Origin: Bryobacterales bacterium
GTDB lineage: Bacteria > Acidobacteriota > Terriglobia > Bryobacterales > Bryobacteraceae
Direction of reading: 5' to 3'
NCBI GenBank assembly: GCA_947446025.1
Contig: CANFEY010000049.1
Coordinates: 1 to 33,861 of the forward strand
Length of the DNA stretch: 33,861 bases
In this document: in pieces, positions 15,159 through 26,910 of the stretch
Layout: every line of letters begins with the position of its first letter
Position numbering within the stretch: position 1 is the first letter of the stretch
Notes under the pieces: model-generated
What the model saw: the letters and a program-made list of their open reading frames with translations, nothing else
What the model was told of the DNA's origin: nothing
Database searches by the model: none
Program-made: the position numbers and the translations under genes

Positions 15159-16259
15159 TTAGCGCTTCACGTATTTTGTGATTCCCCGCAGTTGCGCTTC
15201 GGCTGTATAGACGTTGCCCGCCGCGTCAATGGCGATGCCTTCGCCCATGGCGCCATCGGCGGAATTTGGCACCACGTGCGGCGGAATGAAAGTTGTCACC
15301 TTGCCGTCCTTCAGACTCCCGATACGGATGCCCCTCTGCCAGCCCGCGTGGACCCGCTCCGTCGACTCAGAATCTGCCGTGTAGATCACGTCATTCTTGT
15401 CGATCGCCAGACCGCTGGTGCGGCCGAAGCCGTCATATTCAAGGACAAATTTTCCCGCCTTCGTCAGGATTTGAATGCGATGGTTGTGGCGGTCCGTAAC
15501 CACCAATTGCCCCTTGGAATCGAACTCCAGCGCGTGCGGCGTGCGGAATTCACCCGGCCCGGTTCCTGTTTTGCCGATGCTTCGGAGAAATTTCCCGTTC
15601 TTGTCAAACACCGAGATCCGCGCGGCAAGATTGGGGTCCGCCACGTCCGTATGGCTCTCGGCGACGTAGACATCCCCATTGCCCGGGTCGGTCACCACGT
15701 CCGTCGGATCCGTCAACGCTTCCGGCGGATTTCCCCGCACCCCCGGCTTGCCCAGCGTCAGCAGGACCTTGCCCTCCGGACTGAACTTGACCACCACGCT
15801 TCCCTTCTTGTCCTCGCCCGGAAAGTTCTTCAGCTCTTCCACACTCGCGGCTCGCGCATCCGTCACCCACACATTGCCGTCGCCATCCACATGGATTCCG
15901 TGCGGCCACACAAACATCCCGCCGCCGAAGCTCCGCACCTCCTTGCCGGATTCATCGAAAAGATGCACAGGGTTCGCCTTCGTCCCCAGACACCCCGGTG
16001 CCGTCCCAGGCGAGCACCGGTCCGTCGCCCACACCGACTTCCCATCGCGGTCGATGGCCACGCCGTTGGACCCGCCCCACGTCCGCCCCTCTACACTCAA
16101 GCGTGCCGAGTCCCGGATGACCGCATACGGATTGGCACCGCTATTCACCGCGGCCACCTTGTCCGTCTGCACTGTGCCGCCGCGCTGCTGCGCCTGCAGA
16201 CACAGCGTAAGCACCAAGGCTGCGAACGCAAATCTCACCCGCATCTCTACGCTCCTCAT
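15159..16259 (-). CDS. Secreted NHL-repeat beta-propeller, amidating-lyase-like
   Basis: This 366-residue protein has a signal peptide (RVRFAFAALVLTLCLQAQ) and repeated NHL units: GVAIDRDGKSVWATDR, GIHVDGDGNVWVTDA, GDVYVAESH, ALEFDSKGQLVVTDRHNHRI and IAIDAAGNVYTAE. The pattern resembles the peptidyl-alpha-hydroxyglycine alpha-amidating lyase fold, in which a six-bladed propeller binds calcium and zinc. Sequence alone does not show whether it has lyase activity or is a binding scaffold. The start is the ATG within the ATGA overlap with the VOC gene; an ATG at 16244 is an alternative. Confidence 0.88.
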   Translation of the reverse strand: MRSVEMRVRFAFAALVLTLCLQAQQRGGTVQTDKVAAVNSGANPYAVIRDSARLSVEGRTWGGSNGVAIDRDGKSVWATDRCSPGTAPGCLGTKANPVHLFDESGKEVRSFGGGMFVWPHGIHVDGDGNVWVTDARAASVEELKNFPGEDKKGSVVVKFSPEGKVLLTLGKPGVRGNPPEALTDPTDVVTDPGNGDVYVAESHTDVADPNLAARISVFDKNGKFLRSIGKTGTGPGEFRTPHALEFDSKGQLVVTDRHNHRIQILTKAGKFVLEYDGFGRTSGLAIDKNDVIYTADSESTERVHAGWQRGIRIGSLKDGKVTTFIPPHVVPNSADGAMGEGIAIDAAGNVYTAEAQLRGITKYVKR

Positions 16260-16738
16260 TTCCAGGCCTGGATCGCCTTGTAATGCATCGACTCCGCAGG
16301 CAGCTCCGTCAGTTCAATGCGGCCCATGTAAGGATCGGTGATGTTCGCAAGAATTGCTTTCGTGCCACTGACGTTTGTATCCGTAACCGTCAAACCGGCT
16401 TTCCTAAGACGCGCAACCGCCTGAACCGCGTTCTCCACGTGGAGCCCGTAGTGAGTAAAACCCGCGGGTTGCTGCGCAGTGGCCGGCTGTAGCTCGAGGA
16501 AGGTGTTCTTGCTGATCTGCATATAGACCAGCCGCGGCTGTCCCTTGTCATCATTGAGGCGAAAGGCTTCCCGGTAGCCCATTTTCTGCGTGTAGTAGGT
16601 AACCGCTTCGCCGACGTTTGGCACGTTGATGCCAACGTGGTTCATCATCACCACGCCACCATCGGCGTTCTGCGCCATCCCTATCTGCACTGCCAACGCC
16701 GTCAACACACCCGCCGCAAATAGCATCGCTCCGCGCAT
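16256..16738 (-). CDS. Secreted VOC/glyoxalase-fold protein
   Basis: This 160-residue protein has a signal peptide (MRGAMLFAAGVLTALAVQIG, then MAQ) and a single VOC domain: MNHVGINVPNVGEAVTYYTQKMGY, split here as start and helix, then FLELQPA, FTHYGLHVENAVQAVARL and PYMGRIELTEL. The candidate metal ligands are a His early in the domain, a later His and a C-terminal Glu. I chose the ATG at 16738 because the GGAGGAGG ribosome-binding site sits four bases before it; the longer reading to 16789 has none. An exported VOC protein is uncommon. It is coupled by ATGA to the NHL gene, so the two may act together outside the cytoplasm. Confidence 0.88.
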   Translation of the reverse strand: MRGAMLFAAGVLTALAVQIGMAQNADGGVVMMNHVGINVPNVGEAVTYYTQKMGYREAFRLNDDKGQPRLVYMQISKNTFLELQPATAQQPAGFTHYGLHVENAVQAVARLRKAGLTVTDTNVSGTKAILANITDPYMGRIELTELPAESMHYKAIQAWK

Positions 16739-16742
16739 ACAG

Positions 16743-16789
16743 CCTCCTCCAATGAATTCATCAATAGCCACCCATTCTGCAACAGCCAA
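16743..16789 (-). promoter_or_regulatory. Promoter and strong ribosome-binding site of the VOC-NHL pair
   Basis: On the minus strand, TTGGCT (16784-16789) and TATTGA (16761-16766) are spaced by 17 bases, followed by GGAGGAGG at 16743-16750 and the ATG at 16738. This supports the shorter start of the VOC gene. The -10 match is only moderate. Confidence 0.42.
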
Positions 16790-16846
16790 GGTGCCAAGAC
16801 AAGCTGAAAATACTGTACTCTGTACTAGAGAAATGGGAGCCTAACC

Positions 16847-18295
16847 ATGAACAGACTAGCACTGTTGGCCGCCGTCAGCTCGCTTACCGCTTGGGGACAA
16901 TTGCCCATCCCCGCGCCGGGACAACCGCCCACCCAGGCCGGACGTGGCGGAGGACGCGGAGTTCAGCCCGCCGCCGCGCCCGTCAAACAAGTGGTCACAC
17001 CTCTTCCCAGTGCCATCGAAGTCACCGGACCCGGAGACTTCTTCGAGACCTTCATGGACAACTACGACGACGTGAAAAAGACCGCCGTCTCCGCCAAAGA
17101 CACCTACGCCAAATTCAACTACGAAGCGAAAGAGTATTTCGTCTCCGGAACCACCTCCGCAGGTGCGCCCTACAAGACCCGCATCGTCGTGCGCAAACCC
17201 AAGGACAACACCAAATTCAACCGCCTCATCCTCGCCGAATCCATGCACCCCAGCGGTAACCCTTGGGTGTTCCACTTCACGCAAGTCTACGCCATGACCA
17301 CCGGAGTCATCGGCCTGGAAATCCTCACCTCCACGCCCGCCGGACTCGCTGCGGCGAATGAGGCCCGCTACAAGGATCTCGTGGTTCCCAACGGAGCAGC
17401 CAATGACATCCTGGCCCAAGTCGGAGCGCTCATCAAGTCCGGTCGCAATGACAATCCCCTCAGCGGACTTCCCGCCGCCAAAATGATCCTGACTGGTTCC
17501 TCGGCGTCCGCCGGCGTCGCCCAGGCGTACCTCACCACCGCTCACATGACGCAACGCCTAGCGGACATGAAGCCCATCTATAACGCCTTCATGCCCACCA
17601 GCGCCAACGGCCAAATCCCGCTTCTCGATGTCCCCACCATACTGGTTCCCACCATGCGTGAAGCCTTCACCGGCACTGGAACCACTCAACCCGACAACGA
17701 TAAACTCCGCGTCTACGAATTCGCAGGTATGGCCCACATCGATTCGCGCGTGGCCGGCGGCTACTACCCCGATCCTTGCAAATACCCCATCAGCCGCTAT
17801 CCCCTCGGAGCCGAAATGTCCGTCGCGCTGGACAAGCTCTTCGCGTGGATCGACAAAGGCATCCTGCCTCCCCACGCCGACCGCTATTACGTCGATTTCA
17901 ACCCCGATAACAAACCCAAGCTGGACCGCGACAAAGGCTCCTTGCTCGCTCTCGACGAATTCGGCAACGTGAAAGGCGGCATCCGCAACACCTACGTCGA
18001 CGTTCCCGTGAAGAGCTTCCACGTCCCGAACGAGGGTGCTGAACCGCGCCTCTCCAACCCCAACCGCTTCATCCTAGCCCGACGTACAGGCGGCGCCGAT
18101 CCCGACGCTCAACTCTGCGGCTTGGCCAACTTTGAAACCGCTCTGTCCAAGGACCAACTGAAGAAGCTCTACAAGAATCCAAAAGACTATTCCACCAAGG
18201 TCGCGCAACGCTACGATCAGCTTGTGAAAGAAGGCTGGGCGCTGCCTCTGTACCGGGAAATGGCACTAACCGAAGCCGCGGGTGTCACGTTTTGA
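16847..18295 (+). CDS. Secreted alpha/beta-hydrolase domain protein (Abhydrolase_10-like)
   Basis: This 482-residue protein has a signal peptide (MNRLALLAAVSSLTAWGQ) and a Gly/Pro-rich linker, followed by an alpha/beta-hydrolase-like region. The probable nucleophile elbow is GSSASAG at residues 217-223, with S219 as the candidate nucleophile; the usual second glycine of GxSxG is shifted. A candidate catalytic His lies in FAGMAHIDSR. The family is found in Acidobacteriota and Proteobacteria and its substrates are unknown. The start has a GGGAG ribosome-binding site seven to eight bases upstream. It is divergent from the VOC gene, with 108 bases between the starts. Confidence 0.8.
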   Translation: MNRLALLAAVSSLTAWGQLPIPAPGQPPTQAGRGGGRGVQPAAAPVKQVVTPLPSAIEVTGPGDFFETFMDNYDDVKKTAVSAKDTYAKFNYEAKEYFVSGTTSAGAPYKTRIVVRKPKDNTKFNRLILAESMHPSGNPWVFHFTQVYAMTTGVIGLEILTSTPAGLAAANEARYKDLVVPNGAANDILAQVGALIKSGRNDNPLSGLPAAKMILTGSSASAGVAQAYLTTAHMTQRLADMKPIYNAFMPTSANGQIPLLDVPTILVPTMREAFTGTGTTQPDNDKLRVYEFAGMAHIDSRVAGGYYPDPCKYPISRYPLGAEMSVALDKLFAWIDKGILPPHADRYYVDFNPDNKPKLDRDKGSLLALDEFGNVKGGIRNTYVDVPVKSFHVPNEGAEPRLSNPNRFILARRTGGADPDAQLCGLANFETALSKDQLKKLYKNPKDYSTKVAQRYDQLVKEGWALPLYREMALTEAAGVTF

Positions 18296-18310
18296 CAGGG
18301 GCCAACCAAA

Positions 18311-18550
18311 TCAGGTCCGTGAACGCGCACTCTTCTGCATCAGAGGCATGGACCCGATCAATGACCGCAGAACCGAATTCACGGATGCACCATCTTTGAA
18401 GACTCGGGACACGTCGGGGTCCAACATTACTACAACCGTATCTTTCCCTTTGCCCGCAAATCGATTGGACTTGGCTTTCGAATAGTCGAACGCGTACTCG
18501 GGCCGCAAGCCCGCGTCCCGTTTGACTTTAGTTGCCGGTGTAGTTTTCAT
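18311..18550 (-). CDS. brnA: BrnA-family antitoxin
   Basis: This 79-residue protein has the BrnA layout: a basic N-terminus, RPEYAFDYSKAKSNRF, then VVVMLDPDVSRVFKDGASVNSVL (strand and ribbon-helix-helix region, split) and a short tail. BrnA binds BrnT and represses the operon. The ATG at 18550 is chosen because it starts the conserved region and overlaps brnT by 23 bases; a longer reading to 18607 would overlap it by 80 bases. It lies downstream of the toxin gene, the usual order for brnTA. Confidence 0.86.
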   Translation of the reverse strand: MKTTPATKVKRDAGLRPEYAFDYSKAKSNRFAGKGKDTVVVMLDPDVSRVFKDGASVNSVLRSLIGSMPLMQKSARSRT

Positions 18551-18830
18551 GTGCCCGCGCTTCCCTTTTTGTTGCTGATCTTGCACTGATAATTCGAATC
18601 CGCCCATCTCCGCGCTCCGTGAAACTCACCATCACGAGCCGCTGCCTGATCGAGTGGCCCACAACAATCTCGCGCGACTCGACGTTAGAGTGATCGCCGT
18701 CCTCGAAGATCGCCGCGAGTGGATCATCGAACACCGTAACAGCCTCATCGAAACGAACTCCATGCTTACGGTAGTTCGCTCGCGCCTTGCTGTGATCCCA
18801 CTCATAGATCAAGCCGTTTCTCCTCTTCAA
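18528..18830 (-). CDS. brnT: BrnT-family ribonuclease toxin
   Basis: This 100-residue protein shows the BrnT signature: YEWDHSKARANYRKHGVRFD near residues 9-28, FDDPLAAIFED, SREIVVGHS, then LVMVSFTERGDGRIRIISAR and a C-terminal ATKREARAHE. BrnT is a RelE-fold ribonuclease that arrests growth until bound by BrnA, which is encoded immediately downstream. It starts 61 bases from kdsB in the divergent direction. Together with the mazF-like pair this makes two type II toxin-antitoxin modules in the window. Confidence 0.9.
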   Translation of the reverse strand: MKRRNGLIYEWDHSKARANYRKHGVRFDEAVTVFDDPLAAIFEDGDHSNVESREIVVGHSIRQRLVMVSFTERGDGRIRIISARSATKREARAHENYTGN

Positions 18831-18891
18831 TCATACGCCCAAGAACAGCCGCCGCAAACCGCACTTACCCCTTGGCTCACGCTCCCTCGGT

Positions 18892-22184
<3,293 letters not shown>

Positions 22185-22188
<4 letters not shown>

Positions 22189-23513
22189 TTTAACGGGATC
22201 CGCACCGACCCCGTCTTCCCCGTCGCCTGATCCATCACCACCAGGTGCAGTTGCTTCGCTAGCAGCTTACCTTTGTTGTTAGTCACGCGAATCTGATTCA
22301 CGACCACCATCGCTCTGTTGAGATCCTTGAGATTCACCGAGATTGTTTGATGCAAACCCTTGGGCTTATTTTCAACGTCCGGCACGATGGCGACTTCGAT
22401 GCCGCCCACGAAGCGGCCGTTCTTCTGTTCGAGCTTGAGTGAGGTTGGGTCGATGCCAACCTCCACATCGTAGTATCCCGGCTTGTTGATCGCCGGCACG
22501 GCAGCGGCTTGGATCGGAATTTCGGTGGACTCCAGCGGCTGACTCACCCAGGCCGCCAGCGTCGCCTTGAGGAATTTGTTGGTGAGCGGCTTCGCGGCGG
22601 TCTCCGCCGTGTACGACTGGCGATAGCGCGCCTCCACCCCCGTCCGATTCACCTTCACCGAAATCGCATGCGGGCTACCGTCGAACCTTTCCTCCGCTGG
22701 ATAGAAGCCCAGTGTGTACGTGAGGTCCGTATCACTGAAGGCCGCCTCCAAAACCTCCGCCAGATCGTTATCGTTGTACGCCGCCCTGCCGCCGGTCATC
22801 TCCGCCAACCGGATCATCGTTGTAATGCCCGTATCCAGCAGCCCTAATCCTTCCGCAGGGGTCATGACCCCGCGCGGGTCGATGGGATAAATCGCCACGT
22901 TCGCATCATTGAGCAGCTTCATGGGAGCGTAAATCTGCTTGCTGAGGTTGGTAAATTCCGTCATCATGACGCCGTTGCGCTCATTGTCCTGCGTGAAGGT
23001 AAGCGGCATGCCTGCGGTAATCCAAATTAGTTTCTTGCGCCCCGGCAATCCCGCCAAATGCCGCGCCAACGACTCGAAGGCAAACGTGGTGATATCCGCC
23101 TGACGCTGAAAATTCATCGCGCGCGCCGCGTTGGCCGCGTTGCCAGTGAGTCCTGAGAGCAGGCCCGGCGTATTGTTGCTGCCGTCCTGCAAATTCAACG
23201 ACTGCACCATCTTGTACCCGTCCACCGCCTTGCGCAACAGAACGCGGTCTTCGGTGAACTCCTGCAGCACCTTCAGCGTGCTGTCCAGCGCGTACACCGC
23301 CACCAACTCCCGGCGACCCGCTCTATCCAAATACTTCAGCGCTTGGATGCGGGCCCGGCCCTGATACTCCGGGGCGGTGTTCTGCTGGTCCATCAACACC
23401 ACCGTGGCGGAAACCGGCTCCGGTCCACGGAACTGCTGACGATTGGTCACCACTCCCTTGGGGAGTGGGACGATCTCCGGGCGAGCCACCTTGACCTCGC
23501 GCACGGCGAACAC
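22185..23513 (-). CDS. VWFA-related acidobacterial protein (frameshifted, N-terminus lost)
   Basis: This reading of 442 residues covers the body of a VWFA-related protein of the type common in Acidobacteriota. It contains ATVVLMDQQNT, LVAVYALDSTLKVLQEF, GRKKLIWITAGMPLTF, NVAIYPIDPRGV and GGRAAYNDNDLAEVLEAAF, followed by a beta-rich C-terminal region. The MIDAS DxSxS motif is not obvious; DQQNT takes that place. The intact gene would start at 23712 with a signal peptide, but one extra base near 23571-23577 separates the two frames. Used alone, the GTG at 23513 yields a protein without signal peptide that would stay in the cytoplasm. The gene converges with kdsA and overlaps its stop by four bases. 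Confidence 0.82.
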
Positions 23514-23559
23514 GGCGATCTGCTGGGGCTTGCCGTTATCCAGGAGCTGGAAGTCATCC

Positions 23560-23712
23560 TTAGTGAGTCCTTTGAACGGGCGCGTCCTTGGCCTTCACCA
23601 CCACATCCACCTGGACCAGGCGAGTGCTGGTCCGGAAGGTAGGGGCATCGGGCTGTTGCCCGAGCAGGGCTCCCGCAAGCAGCAGAGCGTGAAGGGGACG
23701 AAGTGAAACCAT
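23560..23712 (-). pseudogene. N-terminal fragment of the frameshifted VWFA-related gene
   Basis: From the ATG at 23712, with GGAG five bases upstream, the frame encodes a signal peptide (VSLRPLHALLLAGALLGQ). It continues FRTSTRLVQVDVVVKAKDAPV, the standard opening of VWFA-related proteins, then turns into QRTH and stops. If one base is removed from GTTCAAAGG near 23571-23577, it continues as VKGLTKDDFQLLDNGKPQQI directly into the 22185-23513 frame. That continuation fits the family exactly, so a single-base insertion is the likely lesion. Confidence 0.8.
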
Positions 23713-23778
23713 GGGACTCCGACGGCGGCTAACCACGATCCGTTTCCGCCCTGGGACTACATTATCACCAAATAGTTC

Positions 23779-23807
23779 TTGACCTTGGACTATTTCAATC
23801 GTATGAT
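23779..23807 (+). promoter_or_regulatory. Promoter of the efflux operon
   Basis: TTGACC (23779-23784) and TATGAT (23802-23807) are spaced by 17 bases, close to the sigma-70 consensus. Transcription would start near 23814, leaving a leader of only about five or six bases before the ATG at 23820. No room remains for a normal ribosome-binding site. Confidence 0.68.
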
Positions 23808-23812
23808 TGAAA
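23793..23812. promoter_or_regulatory. TetR-type operator overlapping the -10 element
   Basis: TTTCAATC (23793-23800) and GATTGAAA (23805-23812) form a perfect 8-base inverted repeat around GTAT. It covers the -10 box of the promoter, so the TetR-family protein encoded 8 bases downstream most likely represses its own operon here. Confidence 0.75.
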
Positions 23813-23819
23813 CGAACGT

Positions 23820-24437
23820 ATGGCAGAAAAGGCCGACACCAAAGCCAGAATCCTCGATACAGCCGAAAAACTGTTCGGAATCAATGGCTTCGAGTCCGTC
23901 TCCCTGCGCGACATCACAACCGACGCCAGCGTCAACCTCGCTGCAGTCAACTACCACTTCCAGTCCAAAGACGCCCTCATCGACGCCGTCATCGCCCGCC
24001 GCATCGAACCGCTCAACGCCCGCCGCCTCGAACTCCTCGACGCGGCTGGGCCAAACCCGGCCCTGGAAAACATACTGGACGCCTTCCTCCGCCCCGTCTA
24101 CGAGCTGCAAATCGCCTCGCTAATCCCGCTGATGGGCCGCGTCATGTCCAACCCCGACATGTTCGTGGACCGAGTTTTCGACAAGCACCTGGCTCCAGTG
24201 GGAGCGCGCTTTTTTGCCGCCTTCCATGCCGTGCTTCCCGGCCTGCCCATGGCCGACGTGGCATGGCGGATGCACTTTTCGGTGGGCGTCATGACGCACA
24301 CTCTCACGTGGGGGCGAATCTACCCCCGCATCACCAACGGCCTCTGCAGCATCGACGACCGCGAGGCGTTGCTGCGGCGCACCATCCAATTCCTTGCCGC
24401 CGGATTCCGTACTCCGGCATCCAATCCTATTTTATGA
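23820..24437 (+). CDS. TetR/AcrR-family regulator (CecR/YbiH-like)
   Basis: This 205-residue protein has a TetR-type N-terminal helix-turn-helix: KARILDTAEKLFGINGFESV (8-27), then LRDITTDASVNLAAVNYHFQSKDAL across residues 29-53. The C-terminal half has WRMHFSVGVMTHTLT, which resembles CecR/YbiH-type regulators. In E. coli, CecR controls ybhGFSR, an adaptor-ATPase-permease export system, and the same gene types follow here. It is the first gene of the operon and overlaps the outer-membrane gene by ATGA. Autorepression through the palindrome at 23793-23812 is likely; the ligand is unknown. Confidence 0.9.
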   Translation: MAEKADTKARILDTAEKLFGINGFESVSLRDITTDASVNLAAVNYHFQSKDALIDAVIARRIEPLNARRLELLDAAGPNPALENILDAFLRPVYELQIASLIPLMGRVMSNPDMFVDRVFDKHLAPVGARFFAAFHAVLPGLPMADVAWRMHFSVGVMTHTLTWGRIYPRITNGLCSIDDREALLRRTIQFLAAGFRTPASNPIL

Positions 24438-25744
24438 GACACGTATTTCTCACTCTTGTGTTCTCCGCTGCAGCCCTCGCGCAAGCCACCCTGCAGCTAA
24501 GCATGGCCCGAGCCGTCGATATCGCGCTCAGCCCCGAAGGCAGCCTCAAAATCGCGCTGGCGGAACAGTCCATCGTCCGCGCCGAAACCCAGGTCCTGCA
24601 AGCCAAGTCCGCCCTACTGCCCACAGTGGACGGCACGTTCCAGACGCGCAACCAGACCGTGAACCTGCGCACCTTCGGCTTCAGCTTCGATTTTCCGGGC
24701 TTCACCACGCCTAACGTCGTCGGCCCCTTCACGGTGATAGACACCCGCCCCACCGTTCGCTGGACCGTGCTCGATTTCGCCAGCCTCCGCCGCTATAAAG
24801 CCGTGCAAGCCGGCGTCGACACCTCCAAAGCCGACCGCGACGTCACCCGCACCCAAGTCACCGATCAAGTCGCCCGAGCCTACCTCACCGCCCTCCGCGC
24901 CGACGCCGCCCTCGCCGCCGCCCAAGCCAACGTGGACCTCGCCAAAGAATTAGTTGACCTCGCTCTATCGCAGAAAGACGCCGGCAGCGGCACCGGCATC
25001 GAAGTCACCCGCGCCCAAGTCCAACTCGCCAACAACAGCGGCCGCATGATCGTCGCCCAAAATGATCGCAACCGCGCCGGTCTGCAACTGCTCCGCGCCA
25101 TGGGCCTCGATCTTTCCGTACCCATCCAACTCACCGACAAGCTGAGTTTCAACGCCGTCGACACCGCGGGCGTCGAAGCCCTGCTCACGCAAGCCCGCGA
25201 TTCTCGCCTGGAACTCCGTGCCCAGAAACAACGCGAAGCCGTCGCCCGCATGAATACCTCCGCAGTCGAAGCCGAGCGTCTCCCCACCGTCTCCACCTTC
25301 GGCGACTACGGCGGCATCGGACGCGCCAGCATCGGACTCGCCGCCACCCACACCGTAGGCGTAACCGTTTCCGTCCCGCTCTTCGACGGAGGCCGCCGTG
25401 CCGCCCGCCGCCTCGAAAGCAACTCCGCCGTGCGCGCCGAACAACTCAAAACCCGCGACCTGGAACAGCAAGTCGAACTCGAAGTCCGTCTCGCTCTCGA
25501 TAGCGTCCGCTCCGCCGAGACCCTAGTCACCACCGCTCGCGAAGGCCTTGCCCTAGCCGAAAATGAAGTCGCGCAGGCCCAGCGCCGCTACCAGGCTGGC
25601 GTCGGCGTGCCCGTCGAAGTCACCGACGCGCAGACACGCCTCGACCGCGCCCGCGATACCCAAATCCAAGCGCTCTACAGCCACAACGTGGCCCGGCTCG
25701 ACCTCGCCGCCGCCACCGGACACATTCAGGAGTTTGTGAAATGA
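24434..25744 (+). CDS. TolC-like outer membrane efflux protein
   Basis: This 436-residue protein has a signal peptide (MRHVFLTLVFSAAALAQA) and the duplicated coiled-coil layout of the outer membrane efflux family. The first half has LSMARAVDIAL and an alanine-rich helix pair ending near LLRAMGLDL. The second half has SVPLFDGGRRAARR, VRLALDSVRSAETLV and QRRYQAGVGVPVEVTDAQT. It would form the trimeric outer membrane channel of the exporter. Both ends are coupled by ATGA overlaps to the regulator and to the adaptor gene. Unlike E. coli cecR-ybhGFSR, this operon carries its own channel. Confidence 0.93.
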   Translation: MRHVFLTLVFSAAALAQATLQLSMARAVDIALSPEGSLKIALAEQSIVRAETQVLQAKSALLPTVDGTFQTRNQTVNLRTFGFSFDFPGFTTPNVVGPFTVIDTRPTVRWTVLDFASLRRYKAVQAGVDTSKADRDVTRTQVTDQVARAYLTALRADAALAAAQANVDLAKELVDLALSQKDAGSGTGIEVTRAQVQLANNSGRMIVAQNDRNRAGLQLLRAMGLDLSVPIQLTDKLSFNAVDTAGVEALLTQARDSRLELRAQKQREAVARMNTSAVEAERLPTVSTFGDYGGIGRASIGLAATHTVGVTVSVPLFDGGRRAARRLESNSAVRAEQLKTRDLEQQVELEVRLALDSVRSAETLVTTAREGLALAENEVAQAQRRYQAGVGVPVEVTDAQTRLDRARDTQIQALYSHNVARLDLAAATGHIQEFVK

Positions 25745-26910
25745 AAAAAGTCATCCGCATCGTTCTCTTACTGGCCGTCGCAGGCGGTGGTTACTGGTAT
25801 TGGAATCAGCAACAGATTTCCGCCAACACCAACGTGATCCAAGTCTCCGGCAACTTGGAATTGACACAAGTCGACCTCTCCTTCAAGACCGCCGGCCGCA
25901 TCGTCGAACTCACCGTGCGCGAGGGAGAATGGGTCAAGAAGGGCCAAGTGATCGCAAGGCTCGACGCCGCGCAGCTCGAACAGCAGAAAGCCCGCGACAC
26001 CGCAGCCGTCAGCGGAGCGCAATCCCAGCTACAACAACTGCAAACCTCCATCGAGTACCAAAAAGCCACCATCGATAGTGACGTAGCCCTGCGCCGCGCC
26101 GAACTCGCGCAAGTGCAAGCCCGCCTCGACGACCTGCTGGCCGGCAGCCGCTCCCAGGAAATTGCCGCCGCGCAATCCGCCGTCACTGACGCCAAAGCCT
26201 GGAACGACATCGCCAAGTCCGAATGGGAACGCGCGCAAACCCTCTACAGCCGCGAAGACATCTCCACCTCGCAACGCGATCAGGCAAAAACCAAAGTCGA
26301 TAGCACCGCCGCCCAGCTCCGCCAAACCGAACAACGCCTCGCGCTAGTGCAGGAAGGCCCGCGCAAGGAAGAAATCACCGCCGCCCGCGCCGCCGTCGCC
26401 CGCGCACAAGCCGCCATCGCCGTCGCCGAAGCCAATCATATCGAAGTCCGCCGTAAGCAAGAAGAGCTCACCGGACGCCGCGCCGAAGTCACCCGCAACC
26501 GCGCCGTTGTCGGCATGACCGAAGCCCAACTCACGGACACAACCATCATCGCCCCCATCGACGGCGTCATCCTGCTCAAAGCTGCGGAGAACGGCGAAGT
26601 AGTCGCCGCGGGCACCACCATCATCAGCATCGGCGACCTGGACCACCCCTGGCTTCGCGCCTACATCAACGAAACCGACCTCGGCCGCGTCCACCTCGGC
26701 GGCACCGTGTCCCTCAGCACAGATTCCTACCCAGGCAAGAAGTACCAAGGCCGCATCTCCTTCATCGCCTCCGAAGCCGAATTCACACCCAAGCAAATCC
26801 AGACCAAGGAAGAGCGCGTCAAGCTGGTCTACCGCGTCAAGATCGAAGTCAGCAACACCGATCACGAACTCAAGAACAACATGCCCGTCGATGCGGAGAT
26901 CGCGCTGTGA
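25741..26910 (+). CDS. HlyD/YbhG-like periplasmic adaptor
   Basis: This 389-residue membrane fusion protein has an N-terminal anchor at residues 4-21. The first lipoyl half-motif is LSFKTAGRIVELTVREGEWV (47-66). A long alanine/glutamine-rich coiled coil follows to about residue 260, and then the second lipoyl half (TIIAPIDGVILLKAAENGEV) and a beta-barrel domain. It would link the inner membrane ABC permeases to the TolC-like channel. The stop overlaps the next GTG start in GTGA. Confidence 0.93.
   Translation: MKKVIRIVLLLAVAGGGYWYWNQQQISANTNVIQVSGNLELTQVDLSFKTAGRIVELTVREGEWVKKGQVIARLDAAQLEQQKARDTAAVSGAQSQLQQLQTSIEYQKATIDSDVALRRAELAQVQARLDDLLAGSRSQEIAAAQSAVTDAKAWNDIAKSEWERAQTLYSREDISTSQRDQAKTKVDSTAAQLRQTEQRLALVQEGPRKEEITAARAAVARAQAAIAVAEANHIEVRRKQEELTGRRAEVTRNRAVVGMTEAQLTDTTIIAPIDGVILLKAAENGEVVAAGTTIISIGDLDHPWLRAYINETDLGRVHLGGTVSLSTDSYPGKKYQGRISFIASEAEFTPKQIQTKEERVKLVYRVKIEVSNTDHELKNNMPVDAEIAL

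Noticed and set aside
14919-16283. A 454-codon open frame on the plus strand
   Set aside because: It runs antisense across DUF1844 and the NHL gene, both of which have clear family motifs, and it shows no fold or motif of its own.
23560-23600. Programmed frameshifting in the VWFA-related gene
   Set aside because: There is no recognisable slippery heptamer or following stem-loop, and this family is not known to use frameshifting. Mutation or sequencing error is simpler.
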